DNA of 64,000 nucleotides from an uncultured Alphaproteobacteria bacterium. GTDB taxonomy: Bacteria; Pseudomonadota; Alphaproteobacteria; Methylaequorales; Methylaequoraceae. This document shows, in pieces, positions 44,872-53,799 of the stretch. Location of the stretch: NCBI GenBank assembly GCA_902524895.1, contig CABZFH010000006.1, forward strand, positions 1 through 64,000, written 5' to 3'. A program made the position numbers and the translations under genes. Position 1 is the stretch's first letter. Each line of letters opens with the position of its first letter. Below the pieces are notes generated by a model. That model ran no database searches. It was not told the DNA's origin and was given only the letters and a program-made list of their open reading frames with translations.

Positions 44872-46200
44872 ATGTTTAAGAAAATATTAATTGCAAATAG
44901 AGGTGAGATTGCATTAAGAATACATCGTGCTTGTAAAGATATGGGTATAAAAACCGTTGCTGTCCACTCAACAGCCGATGAAAACTCAATGCATGTAAGA
45001 CTAGCAGATGAAAGTGTTTGTATCGGACCAGCTATAGTTAAAGATTCATATCTCAATATTCCTTCAATCATTTCAGCTGCCACAATTGCAAATGTTGATG
45101 CCATTCATCCAGGTGTTGGCTTGCTTTCAGAAAATGCAGAATTTGCAAAAATTGTAAATGATCACGAATTTATATTTATTGGACCAAAACAGGAACACAT
45201 TCATATAATGGGAAACAAGATACTTGCCAAAAGAAAAGCTGAAGAAATTGGGATTCCAATTCTTCCAGGAAGCAAGGGTGATGTAAAAACGTATCAAGAA
45301 GCAGTCAAAATTGCTAAAGAAATTGGTTTTCCAATTTTAATCAAAGCTACAAATGGTGGTGGTGGTAGAGGTATCAAAAAAGTTTCTTCAATTGAAGAAT
45401 TAAAGCAAAAATTCTTTATTGCAAAAGCCGAATCAGAGCAGAGTTTTGGAAGTGATTCTGTTTATATCGAAAAATATCTCACTCATCCTAGACATATTGA
45501 AATTCAAGTTCTTTCTGACAAATTTGGCAATGTTTTCTCACTTGGAGAGAGAGACTGTTCAATTCAAAGAAGAAATCAAAAACTCATTGAAGAGTGTCCA
45601 TCACCAATATTGAATGATGATGAAAGAAAAAATATTTCAGAAATTTGCGTTAAGGCAATGAAAAAGTTAGATTATGAAAATATTGGAACAATAGAATTTC
45701 TTTATCAAGATGGAGAGTTCTTTTTTATAGAAATGAACACAAGATTACAAGTTGAACATCCAATAACTGAAATGGTATATGGGATTGATTTAGTAAAGGA
45801 ACAAATAAGTGTTGCTTATGGTAATGAAGTATCATTTATCGACAAAAATTTAACTGTTAATGGTCATTCGATTGAATGCAGAATAAATGCAGAAAACCCT
45901 GAAAGTTTTTTTCCTTCATCAGGAAATGTTAGAAATTATCATGTTCCTGGAGGGCCTGGTATCAGAATAGATTCGGGACTTTATAATGGCTTGAAAATTA
46001 CAAACTATTACGATGGTCTAATTGCCAAATTAATTATACATGGAAAAAACAGAGAGGAATGCTTGTTAAGATTGAACAGAGCTTTACTTGAGTTTGTTAT
46101 TGATGGTATTGATACCACCATTCCTTTGTACCAAAGAATTATTAAAGAAGAACAATTTCTTTCTGCTAATTACGATATTAACTGGTTGGAAAATCTTTAA
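44872..46200 (+). CDS. accC: Biotin carboxylase subunit of acetyl-CoA carboxylase
   Basis: An ATP-grasp enzyme that carboxylates biotin on AccB. It starts FKKILIANRGEIALR, with ATP-binding GGGGRGIKKV, the catalytic stretch EKYLTHPRHIEIQVL, FIEMNTRLQVEHPITEMV, and the C-terminal cap. The track's TTG (44860) adds three residues. ATG 44872 is the natural start, giving 442 residues. Its last base is the first base of the aat start (TAATG). Confidence 0.97.
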   Translation: MFKKILIANRGEIALRIHRACKDMGIKTVAVHSTADENSMHVRLADESVCIGPAIVKDSYLNIPSIISAATIANVDAIHPGVGLLSENAEFAKIVNDHEFIFIGPKQEHIHIMGNKILAKRKAEEIGIPILPGSKGDVKTYQEAVKIAKEIGFPILIKATNGGGGRGIKKVSSIEELKQKFFIAKAESEQSFGSDSVYIEKYLTHPRHIEIQVLSDKFGNVFSLGERDCSIQRRNQKLIEECPSPILNDDERKNISEICVKAMKKLDYENIGTIEFLYQDGEFFFIEMNTRLQVEHPITEMVYGIDLVKEQISVAYGNEVSFIDKNLTVNGHSIECRINAENPESFFPSSGNVRNYHVPGGPGIRIDSGLYNGLKITNYYDGLIAKLIIHGKNREECLLRLNRALLEFVIDGIDTTIPLYQRIIKEEQFLSANYDINWLENL

Positions 46201-46826
46201 TGTTTTTAACTGCGCATTCTATAATTGATGGTTATAAAAAAGGAATTTTCCCAATGGCCGAATCAAAATATAACCCATACATTTGTTGGGTGAGTCCAGA
46301 ATATAGAGGTATAATCTATTTAAATAATTTTACACTATCAAAGAGTTTGAAAAAAATTATTAGAAAAAATAAATTTTTAATCAAAGTAAATAACGATTTT
46401 ATTGGTGTTTTGAAGAATTGTTCAGAATTAAATAATAAGAGAACAGAAACATGGATTAACGATGAGATTGTAAATAGCTATCACGAGTTAAATAAATTAG
46501 GGCTAGCAACGTCAATTGAGTCATATCAGGATGGGGAATTAGTAGGTGGTTTATATGGAGTCCAATTAGGTAAAATTTTCTTTGGTGAAAGTATGTTTAG
46601 TAAAATAGATAATGCCAGTAAAGTAGCGTTAGTTTATTTAGCTGCCTTCTTGAAAGAAGGTAATTTTAATATTCTTGATACTCAATACATTACTAATCAT
46701 CTTAAACAATTTGGAGCAATTGAAATAACCAGAAAAGAATATTTGATTCTACTGGGTCAAAACATCAATAAAGATGCCGTATTTCCAAATAAAATTAAGA
46801 GAAATGTTCTTGAATATTTTATTTAA
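46200..46826 (+). CDS. aat: Leucyl/phenylalanyl-tRNA-protein transferase
   Basis: Aat adds Leu or Phe to proteins that start with Lys or Arg, creating N-degrons read by ClpS and degraded by ClpAP, all encoded in this window. Family motifs are YKKGIFPM, ICWVSPEYRGII, GGLYGVQLGKIFFGESMFS and ILDTQYITNHLKQFGA. Its 208 residues are normal. It is last in the aroQ-acc operon and overlaps the converging DUF2155 gene by eight bases. Confidence 0.95.
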   Translation: MFLTAHSIIDGYKKGIFPMAESKYNPYICWVSPEYRGIIYLNNFTLSKSLKKIIRKNKFLIKVNNDFIGVLKNCSELNNKRTETWINDEIVNSYHELNKLGLATSIESYQDGELVGGLYGVQLGKIFFGESMFSKIDNASKVALVYLAAFLKEGNFNILDTQYITNHLKQFGAIEITRKEYLILLGQNINKDAVFPNKIKRNVLEYFI

Positions 46827-47220
46827 TTTCCTCGAATTCTGGAAATAATGGATCTTTTGATAAACAACCTAATAATTTAATATCATATATTTCGTCTTCG
46901 ATTGTTACTAAAGAAGGAGATGATTTAAATAACCAACCAAGAAAAGTATTTTCATTATTACTTTCTGAAATAAATTTAATTAAGGCGATTTCGTCATTAC
47001 CTTTTTTTCTATCTTGATGAATACACTGATAAACTGCTAATTCTTTTTCAGAAAATTTAAAGAACTGTCCCAATGGTATTTTAAGAGAATAATTTTTAGT
47101 TGTAGATTTATTTAGAACTTGCAAATGAGCCCCCTCTTTTCTTTGGTCTTCTTTCATTTCAAGCTCTTCAGCAAATACTAAATGAGAAAGTAAATATACT
47201 AAGAAAGTTAATATTAGCAC
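46819..47220 (-). CDS. DUF2155 exported protein
   Basis: An alphaproteobacterial family of unknown function. A signal peptide (residues 1-18, ending VFA) is followed by HLQVLNKSTTKNYSLKIPLG and a central beta domain with one Cys (VYQCIHQD). The C-terminal signature FLGWLFKSSPSLVTIEDEIYDIKLLGC is diagnostic. It has 133 residues. It is last of the NDUFA12-mlaD operon, the usual neighbourhood of this family, hinting at an envelope or complex I-linked role. Confidence 0.85.
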   Translation of the reverse strand: MLILTFLVYLLSHLVFAEELEMKEDQRKEGAHLQVLNKSTTKNYSLKIPLGQFFKFSEKELAVYQCIHQDRKKGNDEIALIKFISESNNENTFLGWLFKSSPSLVTIEDEIYDIKLLGCLSKDPLFPEFEEIK

Positions 47221-47441
47221 TATTTGTCAAATGAAAATTTTAAATTATTTACAATATTAACCACTTTTTTTTTGAAATCCTTTTCATCACAACCCATTAT
47301 TACAGCATCATCAAAAATGTTTTGAAAGTTGTTTTCTAATTCTAAAATATTTTCATTTAGAATTTTTAATTTTTCGTCACATGAAATTATCTCTTGGGAT
47401 TTATTCAGCCATATGTATTTATTTTTTTTAATTTTATTCAT
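47220..47441 (-). CDS. Small protein of unknown function in the mlaD operon
   Basis: I do not recognise this 73-residue protein. It has no signal peptide or membrane helix. It is mostly charged and helical (LKILNENILELENNFQNIFDDA looks coiled-coil-like) with two Cys (SCDEK, GCDEK), each followed by Asp-Glu. It overlaps mlaD by four bases and shares one base with the DUF2155 gene, which supports it being translated as part of the operon. Confidence 0.6.
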   Translation of the reverse strand: MNKIKKNKYIWLNKSQEIISCDEKLKILNENILELENNFQNIFDDAVIMGCDEKDFKKKVVNIVNNLKFSFDK

Positions 47442-47884
47442 TGTGTAGCTAAAAAAATAATTTTACTTACCTGATCTTCAATTGATTCGTAATCAACAAC
47501 ATTTAAGAGTTCATCTTTATTAATTAGACTTTTATTTTCAGTTGTGCCAGGGACTATTGACAAATATTTTCCACCTAATAATCCATCATTGTTTATACTT
47601 ACTTGACTATCTGAAGGTAAGTTGATTTTTTCTTCAATGTAAAATTCAACAACTGCAAAAAACTCATCATCAAGATACACTTTTGAAACTGTCCCAATTT
47701 TAACTCCCCTAAGCTTTACATCATTACCTACTATAACACCCCCAGCCTTTAGAAATTTAGCACTTAAGCTAATCATACTTTTGTCGTCCTGAACTGAGTT
47801 TCCTTTAATAAATACTGATAAAGCAAATATAGAAAAAATTAATATTACAGTACCAAGTATAGTTTCAAAATAATTTTTTTTCAT
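47438..47884 (-). CDS. mlaD: MlaD-family (MCE) lipid transport protein, copy 2
   Basis: MlaD hexamers form the periplasmic ring of the Mla phospholipid transporter. One N-terminal anchor (residues 8-27) is followed by the MCE domain: SLSAKFLKAGGVIVGNDVKL, RGVKIGTVSKV, and SINNDGLLGGKYLSIVPG. A C-terminal helix (ESIEDQVSKIIFLA) would line the pore. It has 148 residues. It overlaps the preceding MCE gene by four bases. This copy is the closer match to canonical MlaD. No mlaE, mlaF or mlaC is in the window. Confidence 0.88.
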   Translation of the reverse strand: MKKNYFETILGTVILIFSIFALSVFIKGNSVQDDKSMISLSAKFLKAGGVIVGNDVKLRGVKIGTVSKVYLDDEFFAVVEFYIEEKINLPSDSQVSINNDGLLGGKYLSIVPGTTENKSLINKDELLNVVDYESIEDQVSKIIFLATQ

Positions 47885-48327
47885 AAGTTATCTTTCTTTA
47901 ATCTATTTTCTCCTAAATTTATTATTTTTCTCAATAAATCTTCAACCAAAATTGAATCTTCTGTAAAAATAATTTGATCTCCACTGTTTATACTTTTTTC
48001 AGCTCCTCCAGGTTCAATTATAGCATATTTATTTCCAAATAAACCATCAGTCTGGATAGAAATTGAGGAATCGATTGGAATCATATGACTATTATTTATT
48101 GCAAAATAAACCATCGGTTTATTATTAATAATTAAAATTTTTTCAACCTTACCAATTTGAACTCCAGATAGCCTCAACTGCGAGCCTATTTCTAATCCGT
48201 CAATTCTATTAAATTGAGCTTTTATCATAAAAGAATCTTCATCAACATTTCTGCTGTAATTTACCAATGAAATACAGAAAATAATAAAAGTTATTCCGAT
48301 GACAAAGTTTAATTTATCTCTCATCAT
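47881..48327 (-). CDS. MlaD-family (MCE) lipid transport protein, copy 1
   Basis: It has the same layout as the next gene: an anchor (residues 8-24), then the MCE domain (IKAQFNRIDGLEIGSQLRL, SGVQIGKVEKI, SIQTDGLFGNKYAIIEPGG) and a C-terminal helix with a basic end. The 148 residues equal the length of its neighbour, but the sequences differ widely, so this is an old duplication. It overlaps the NDUFA12 gene by 14 bases and the second MCE gene by four. The two could form a mixed ring. Confidence 0.85.
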   Translation of the reverse strand: MMRDKLNFVIGITFIIFCISLVNYSRNVDEDSFMIKAQFNRIDGLEIGSQLRLSGVQIGKVEKILIINNKPMVYFAINNSHMIPIDSSISIQTDGLFGNKYAIIEPGGAEKSINSGDQIIFTEDSILVEDLLRKIINLGENRLKKDNL

Positions 48328-48667
48328 TAGGTCTCCATGAGGTATAAATTTTATTATTAGATGATTTACTATTCAAACTCTTTGCAGTTCCGGTTTGGTT
48401 TGGTAAATGTTCTTTTATCCATTTAGGTTTTCTGGATTTTCTGGGTATTTCACTTGTGACATGGTGAAGCCATGCGTTCCATTCTGGTGGTACCTTACTA
48501 GCTTCAACATCTCCTTGATAAATGATCCATCTTCTTTCTCTGCCATTATTTGCAGATGATCTTCTTTTATCAAGATAATAAGCATTACCATAATCGTCTA
48601 GACCAATTTTTTTTGCAAAAAAATAGCTATAAATTTTTAAAAATATTTTATTATATGATACAGTCAT
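48314..48667 (-). CDS. NDUFA12-family complex I accessory protein
   Basis: The bacterial homologue of the B17.2 subunit, found in alphaproteobacterial complex I. Signatures are KIGLDDYGNAYYLDKRR, then RERRWIIYQGDVEASKVPPEWNAWLHH and WIKEHLPNQTGT. It has 117 residues. It is first of the MCE operon and divergent from the NrdJb-like gene (29-base gap). It works with the nuo products encoded at the other end of the window, and supports an alphaproteobacterial origin. Confidence 0.92.
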   Translation of the reverse strand: MTVSYNKIFLKIYSYFFAKKIGLDDYGNAYYLDKRRSSANNGRERRWIIYQGDVEASKVPPEWNAWLHHVTSEIPRKSRKPKWIKEHLPNQTGTAKSLNSKSSNNKIYTSWRPNDER

Positions 48668-48696
48668 TTTAATTATATGTTAAAATATAAAGTATT

Positions 48697-49533
48697 ATGG
48701 AAAATATTAAAGATATAAAAAAACTAATAGATAATTTTTTAGTCAATCAAGAAAAAAATTCAAAGAAATTAAAATTAGAGGAAGATAGAAAAAAAATGTT
48801 GTCTCAAATTGAGTTTTTCAAAGAAAAATTATCAAAATTATCAAATAGTTTAAATGGAGATATTGAGATAAAAAGAAATAAATTACCTCACAGAAGAAAG
48901 GGCTATACTCAAAAAGCTTCAATTAATAATCATAAAGTATATTTAAGAACTGGAGAATATATGGACGGTTCTCTTGGGGAAATTTTTATAGATATGCATA
49001 AAGAAGGAGCAGCCTTTAGAAGTCTTATGAATAATTTTGCAATATCAATATCAATCGGCCTACAGTACGGCGTTCCACTTGAAGAATTTGTTGAGGCTTT
49101 TACTTTTACAAAATTTGAACCTTCAGGAAAAGTTGAAGGTAATGAAGAAATTAGATTCACTACATCAATTTTAGATTATATTTTTAAAGAATTAGCAATT
49201 TCATATCTTGGTAGAGACGATTTCAGTAATTTGAACGAAAGTGACCAGACTACAGAATTAATTCCTATGTTAAAAACAGAAAAAAATGAACAAAAAGATG
49301 CAGAACAAGTTTTGTTATCTTTTACTAGTAAAGGTTACGTTAGGAAAAAAATATTTGATAATAATTTAACATTGATTTCAAATACAGATAAAAGTTTAAA
49401 TTCTGAAGATTTCAAAAAAGCTAAAAACTTTAACTTTGAAGGAGACCCTTGTAAGAGATGCGGAAATTTCACAATGTACAGAGAACTTGACGAATTACAT
49501 TGTTTATCATGTAATTATAAACAAAAAACTTGA
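48697..49533 (+). CDS. NrdJb-like protein: C-terminal module of B12-dependent ribonucleotide reductase
   Basis: Residues about 65-170 match the C-terminal TSCPD-type domain of long class II ribonucleotide reductases ([63 protein letters not shown]). The end has a zinc-ribbon or redox type [10 protein letters not shown]...HCLSC. The first 60 residues are a charged coiled-coil-like segment not in the long enzymes. The catalytic barrel (NrdJa part) is absent here. Pseudomonas aeruginosa has a comparable NrdJa/NrdJb split, but with adjacent genes. It may pair with an NrdJa encoded elsewhere or act as a separate regulator. Confidence 0.8.
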   Translation: MENIKDIKKLIDNFLVNQEKNSKKLKLEEDRKKMLSQIEFFKEKLSKLSNSLNGDIEIKRNKLPHRRKGYTQKASINNHKVYLRTGEYMDGSLGEIFIDMHKEGAAFRSLMNNFAISISIGLQYGVPLEEFVEAFTFTKFEPSGKVEGNEEIRFTTSILDYIFKELAISYLGRDDFSNLNESDQTTELIPMLKTEKNEQKDAEQVLLSFTSKGYVRKKIFDNNLTLISNTDKSLNSEDFKKAKNFNFEGDPCKRCGNFTMYRELDELHCLSCNYKQKT

Positions 49534-49997
49534 TTAACATAAAAGAGAAATTAATAGAACTTGGTTTCAAAGAACCAGAAAAGAATTTTGTATTCGCTAA
49601 TTATAAGTCATATATTATCCATAAGGATTATATATATATATCAGGGCAATTACCTGTATCAGAAGGAAAGGTAATATATACAGGCAAAATTTCAGTTAAC
49701 ACTAATAGGGATGAGTTAAAAAAAGCGATCAGACTTGCGGCATCAAATTTGTTGTGGATTGTAAATTCAGCAATGTCATATAAAAAAAAAAAAATTGTGC
49801 AAACTATTAACATAAAAGGATATCTTCAATGTGAAGAAGGTTTTAATGATCATTCAAAATTTTTTGATGAAGCCTCTAATTTAATTGTTGATGTGCTTGG
49901 TCCAAAATTTGGTGTTCATTCCAGAAGTGTGATTGGGGTAAAAACACTTCCTAAAAACTCTCAAGTTGAAATAGAAGGATTATTTGCAATATTATAA
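49530..49997 (+). CDS. RidA/YjgF-family protein
   Basis: RidA-fold trimers deaminate reactive enamines or serve related roles. This 155-residue form belongs to the longer YjgF-endoribonuclease-like subgroup: [35 protein letters not shown], and [23 protein letters not shown]. It lacks the classical C-terminal Arg-Cys/Glu pattern of archetypal RidA as far as I can tell, so activity is uncertain. The start is TTG overlapping the preceding stop (TTGA), and no ATG is available. Confidence 0.85.
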   Translation: MINIKEKLIELGFKEPEKNFVFANYKSYIIHKDYIYISGQLPVSEGKVIYTGKISVNTNRDELKKAIRLAASNLLWIVNSAMSYKKKKIVQTINIKGYLQCEEGFNDHSKFFDEASNLIVDVLGPKFGVHSRSVIGVKTLPKNSQVEIEGLFAIL

Positions 49998-50013
49998 TAG
50001 GAAAGATTATAAG

Positions 50014-51141
50014 TTGGAAATTTCGTCAATAAAAAGTATTCGTTCTCTTCAAAAAAAAGCATGGGATCCGCTTGTCAAAGAAGATACTCCATTGTTTAAT
50101 TATGATTTTCTAAATTGTCTTGAACGAAGTGGTTGTACAAGAACGGAAACAGGTTGGGAACCAAATCATTTTATTATCAAGAAAAATCAAAAAATAATAT
50201 GTATAGTACCAACATTTAGAAAATTTAATTCAAACGGTGAATTTGTTTTTGATCATGCTTGGGCAGATGCTTATCATCGATTAGGTATAAAATATTATCC
50301 AAAGCTTCTAGCTGGTGTTCCATTCACACCGGTAAATGGAAACAGAATTTTTTATGATAAAAATAGTACTAATATATTAGATAATTTTATTCCTATTTTA
50401 AAAAATAAGTTAAAAGATCATAAACTTTCTTCTTTTCACTTAAATTTTATTGACAAAAAGCAATCTGATATTCTCAAGAACTTTAATTTCTTACAAAGAA
50501 TTGGTATACAATATCACTGGATAAACGATGGTTATGAAAAATTTGATGATTTTTTAAAAACTCTTAAGAATAAAAAAAAAAAAAATATTTTAAAAGAAAG
50601 AGATTATATTAAAAATTCAAAAATTAAAATATTTCATCTTATAGGTGATCAAATTTCAAAGTCTGACTGGGACTTCTTTTACAATTGTTACTCATCTACA
50701 ATTGATAAAAAATGGTCTTACAAGTATTTGAATTTTAGTTTTTTTAAGTTTTTGTCTAATACTGAACTAAATAAAAAGGTACTAATGATCTTAGCTAAAG
50801 ATCAAAAAGGTGAAAATCTAGCTTGTACACTAAATTTTATTGGTAAAAATAAGCTATTTGGCAGATATTGGGGTTGTATTAAAGATACTCCAAACTTACA
50901 TTTTGAACTTTGTTATTATCAATCTATCGAATTTGCAATAAATAACAAAATTAAAATAATCGAGGCTGGTGCCCAAGGTGAGCACAAAATATCAAGGGGA
51001 TATTCTCCTCATTTCACATACAGTAATCATTGGATTGAAAATGAACAAATGAGAGAGGCCATCGAAGATTATTTAGAGAGAGAGAGAAAAATAATTATTC
51101 AAAATATGGAATATCTAAAAGAAAGAGTTCCATACAAATAG
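50014..51141 (+). CDS. COG3146 / DUF482 GNAT-fold protein
   Basis: A FemAB-like double GNAT family annotated as putative peptidoglycan recognition or biosynthesis protein; the substrate is unknown. Motifs are SLQKKAWDPLVKEDTPLFNY, GWEPNHF, FDHAWADAYHRLG, AGVPFTPVNGNRIF, FGRYWGCIKDTPNLHFELCYYQ and GAQGEHKISRGYSP. The track's TTG (49984) lies inside ridA. TTG at 50014 has AGGAAA upstream and gives the usual N-terminus, 375 residues. It follows the RidA gene, a pairing I recall from other alphaproteobacteria. Confidence 0.85.
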   Translation: MEISSIKSIRSLQKKAWDPLVKEDTPLFNYDFLNCLERSGCTRTETGWEPNHFIIKKNQKIICIVPTFRKFNSNGEFVFDHAWADAYHRLGIKYYPKLLAGVPFTPVNGNRIFYDKNSTNILDNFIPILKNKLKDHKLSSFHLNFIDKKQSDILKNFNFLQRIGIQYHWINDGYEKFDDFLKTLKNKKKKNILKERDYIKNSKIKIFHLIGDQISKSDWDFFYNCYSSTIDKKWSYKYLNFSFFKFLSNTELNKKVLMILAKDQKGENLACTLNFIGKNKLFGRYWGCIKDTPNLHFELCYYQSIEFAINNKIKIIEAGAQGEHKISRGYSPHFTYSNHWIENEQMREAIEDYLERERKIIIQNMEYLKERVPYK

Positions 51142-51144
51142 TAC

Positions 51145-53424
51145 TTATTGTTTCTTCAAAACTTTTTTACCTTTTGGTTCGCCAAGTTTTATTTCTAATT
51201 CATCTTTCTTGCTATCAACGTTTACGAATATCTTTTGCCCATTTTTTATTTTTCCGTCCAGTAAATCATTAGCTATTGGTGACTTGATGTATTGACTAAT
51301 AACTTTAGCCATAGGGCGTGCACCGTTAGAAGGATCAAAACCTTTGTTCAAAAGCCATTTTTTTGCTTTATAAGAAATCTCTAATATTAAGTTTTTTTCC
51401 GAAAATACTGTCTCTAACTCTAACACAAATTTTTCTACCACCCTCATAGCATTTAATTCATTTAATTTATCGAATTGAATAATTGCATCTAATCTATTTT
51501 TAAATTCTGGACTAAAATATTCATTTAACGAATCGTCAATATTAATTGGTGCGTCTTGGTCTAAAAATCCAATATTTTCTTTAAATAAGTTTCTCGCACC
51601 TACATTACTTGTCATTATTACTATAGTATTTGTAAAATCAACTGTCTTTCCTAGGTGATCTGTTAGTTTTCCATAATCAAAAACTTGTAATAAGATGTTA
51701 AACAGATCTGGGTGAGCTTTTTCTATTTCGTCCAACAATAAAACGGAGTGAGGTTGTTTATCAATTGCATCTGTTAGCATTCCACCTTGATCATATCCAA
51801 CATAACCCGGGGGTGCACCTATGAGCTTCGAGATACTATGTCTTTCCATGTACTCAGACATGTCGAATCTTACAAGATTAATTCCCAAGATGTTAGCTAA
51901 CTGTCTTGCTAATTCAGTTTTGCCAACACCTGTCGGTCCAGTAAATAAATAGGAACCTATTGGTTTATTTAAATTACTCAAACCAGCTTTAGATAATTTT
52001 ACTGCAGAAGCAAGTGATTCTACCGCATTATCTTGACCGAAAATTAGTGTCTTTAAATCTCTTTCTAAATTTTTAAATTTAATTTTATCTCTAGAAGAAA
52101 TTGTTTTTTCTGGAATTTTCGCCATTCTAGAGATAATTTTCTCAATATCTTTTTCATAAACAGATTTATCTTTTCTAATATCAATTTTTACAGCAGCTGC
52201 AGCCTCATCTATAACATCAATAGCTTTGTCAGGGAGTTTTCTATCAGAAATATACTTTTTTGATAATTCAACAGCTAATTTAAAACAACCTTCTAAAAAT
52301 TTTACGTTATGAAACTCCTCATAATAATTTTTTATACCTTCCAAAATTTTAATACTATCTGAGGCTGTTGGCTCATCTACATCAACTTTTTGGAATCTTC
52401 TACTTAATGCCCTATCTTTTTCAAAGAAATTTCTAAACTCTGAGTATGTTGTTGATCCTATGCATCTTAAAGATCTTTTTGACAAAGCTGGTTTTAATAA
52501 GTTAGATGCGTCCATTGTTCCAGAACTGGTCCCACCTGCTCCAATCAATGTATGTATTTCGTCAATAAATATTATATAATTCTCATTCTTTTCGAATATT
52601 TGAATAATTTTTTTCAATCTTTCCTCAAAATCACCTCTATACCTTGTTCCGGCTACTAGAGCACCTAGATCAAGAGAAAAAATTATACAATCTTTTAAAT
52701 TTGTTGGAACATTTCCATTAACAATTTCAATAGCTAAGCCCTCTGCAAGTGCAGTTTTTCCAACACCAGGGTCACCTACAAAAATAGGGTTATTTTTATT
52801 TCTTCTAGACAATATTTGTATTGTTCTGGAGATTTCGTCTTTTCTTCCAATAACTGGATCTATTTTATTGTCTTTTGCTTTAAGATTCAAATTAGAGCAA
52901 TATTTTTCTAAAAAGTTCTGCTTTGGTATTTCCACACTGTCATTAGGTTCACTCGTATTTTCAAAAATACTATTCTCGTTGTTAGACTCATCGGATTTTT
53001 TGATACCATGAGAAATGTAGTTAATTACATCAAGTCTGGTTAAATCTTGTTTTTGTAAAAAGTAAACGGCATGAGATTCTCGTTCAGAGAATATAGCTGC
53101 TAAAATATTTTCACCATTAGCTTCCCTTTTTCCAGAAGATTGAACATGAATAACGGCTCTTTGAATTACTCTTTGAAAACCCAAGGTTGGTTTTGGGTCA
53201 TTTTTTGATGATAGAACCAAATCTGATAGATTTTTTTCTAGGAATCCTTCAATTTCTCGTTTTAGAATTTCAATATTTACCTTACAAGCATTAAAAATAT
53301 TTTGTGCATTTTTATCTTCAAGTAAAGCAAAAAGCAAATGCTCTAACGTTATAAATTGGTGTTTTAAATTCAAAGCTTTATTTAAAGCTCTTTGAAGAGT
53401 ATTTTCAAGTTCTTCAGATAACAT
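51145..53424 (-). CDS. clpA: ATP-dependent Clp protease ATP-binding subunit ClpA
   Basis: ClpA unfolds N-degron and other substrates for ClpP. The N-domain spans about 1-150. The first AAA+ module has GDPGVGKTALAEGLA and IIFIDEIHTLIGAGGTSSGTMDASNLLKP. The second has FTGPTGVGKTELARQLA and LLLDEIEKAHPD, with the ClpP-binding loop region near NIGFLDQ. The track's first seven residues lie in clpS. ATG at 53424 (MLSEELENTL) overlaps the clpS stop by one base. It has 759 residues. Confidence 0.96.
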   Translation of the reverse strand: MLSEELENTLQRALNKALNLKHQFITLEHLLFALLEDKNAQNIFNACKVNIEILKREIEGFLEKNLSDLVLSSKNDPKPTLGFQRVIQRAVIHVQSSGKREANGENILAAIFSERESHAVYFLQKQDLTRLDVINYISHGIKKSDESNNENSIFENTSEPNDSVEIPKQNFLEKYCSNLNLKAKDNKIDPVIGRKDEISRTIQILSRRNKNNPIFVGDPGVGKTALAEGLAIEIVNGNVPTNLKDCIIFSLDLGALVAGTRYRGDFEERLKKIIQIFEKNENYIIFIDEIHTLIGAGGTSSGTMDASNLLKPALSKRSLRCIGSTTYSEFRNFFEKDRALSRRFQKVDVDEPTASDSIKILEGIKNYYEEFHNVKFLEGCFKLAVELSKKYISDRKLPDKAIDVIDEAAAAVKIDIRKDKSVYEKDIEKIISRMAKIPEKTISSRDKIKFKNLERDLKTLIFGQDNAVESLASAVKLSKAGLSNLNKPIGSYLFTGPTGVGKTELARQLANILGINLVRFDMSEYMERHSISKLIGAPPGYVGYDQGGMLTDAIDKQPHSVLLLDEIEKAHPDLFNILLQVFDYGKLTDHLGKTVDFTNTIVIMTSNVGARNLFKENIGFLDQDAPINIDDSLNEYFSPEFKNRLDAIIQFDKLNELNAMRVVEKFVLELETVFSEKNLILEISYKAKKWLLNKGFDPSNGARPMAKVISQYIKSPIANDLLDGKIKNGQKIFVNVDSKKDELEIKLGEPKGKKVLKKQ

Positions 53425-53768
53425 TATTCTTTCTCCAAAATACACTGCAAAGGATGCTGATCACTTTTTGCTCTTTTCATAACTGTTTCCACTTTAGTTT
53501 CTGCAATTTCTAACGTATAAACACCACAAACACCTGAGCCCTTTTGATGGACTGTCAGCATGATATTAACCGCTTGAGTTTGTGTTTTGCTAAAAATACT
53601 TTTTAATAGACTAACAACATATTCCATAGGAGTATAGTCATCATTCAGTAAAATTACCTTATATAATTTAGGTTTTTTAATCTTTATGTCTTCTTTTGTA
53701 ACCAATACTACATCGTTAAGATTATCGTTATTTGAATTAGAAGAATTGTTTGAAATTGATTTGATCAT
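53424..53768 (-). CDS. clpS: ATP-dependent Clp protease adaptor ClpS
   Basis: ClpS recognises N-degrons (Leu, Phe, Trp, Tyr) and delivers them to ClpA. The core is KVILLNDDYTPMEYVVSLL, with the Asn-Asp pocket, then MLTVHQKGSGVCGVYTLEIAETKV. A disordered Ser/Asn-rich N-terminus of about 30 residues precedes it. It has 114 residues. It is coupled to clpA. With Aat in this window the full N-degron route is encoded nearby. Confidence 0.96.
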   Translation of the reverse strand: MIKSISNNSSNSNNDNLNDVVLVTKEDIKIKKPKLYKVILLNDDYTPMEYVVSLLKSIFSKTQTQAVNIMLTVHQKGSGVCGVYTLEIAETKVETVMKRAKSDQHPLQCILEKE

Positions 53769-53799
53769 ATTTTAAAAATAGAAAAAATAATTATTATTT

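Noticed and set aside
53769-53799. AT-only inverted repeat after clpS start region as a terminator
   Set aside because: AAATAATAATTATTT is too weak and common in this composition to claim.
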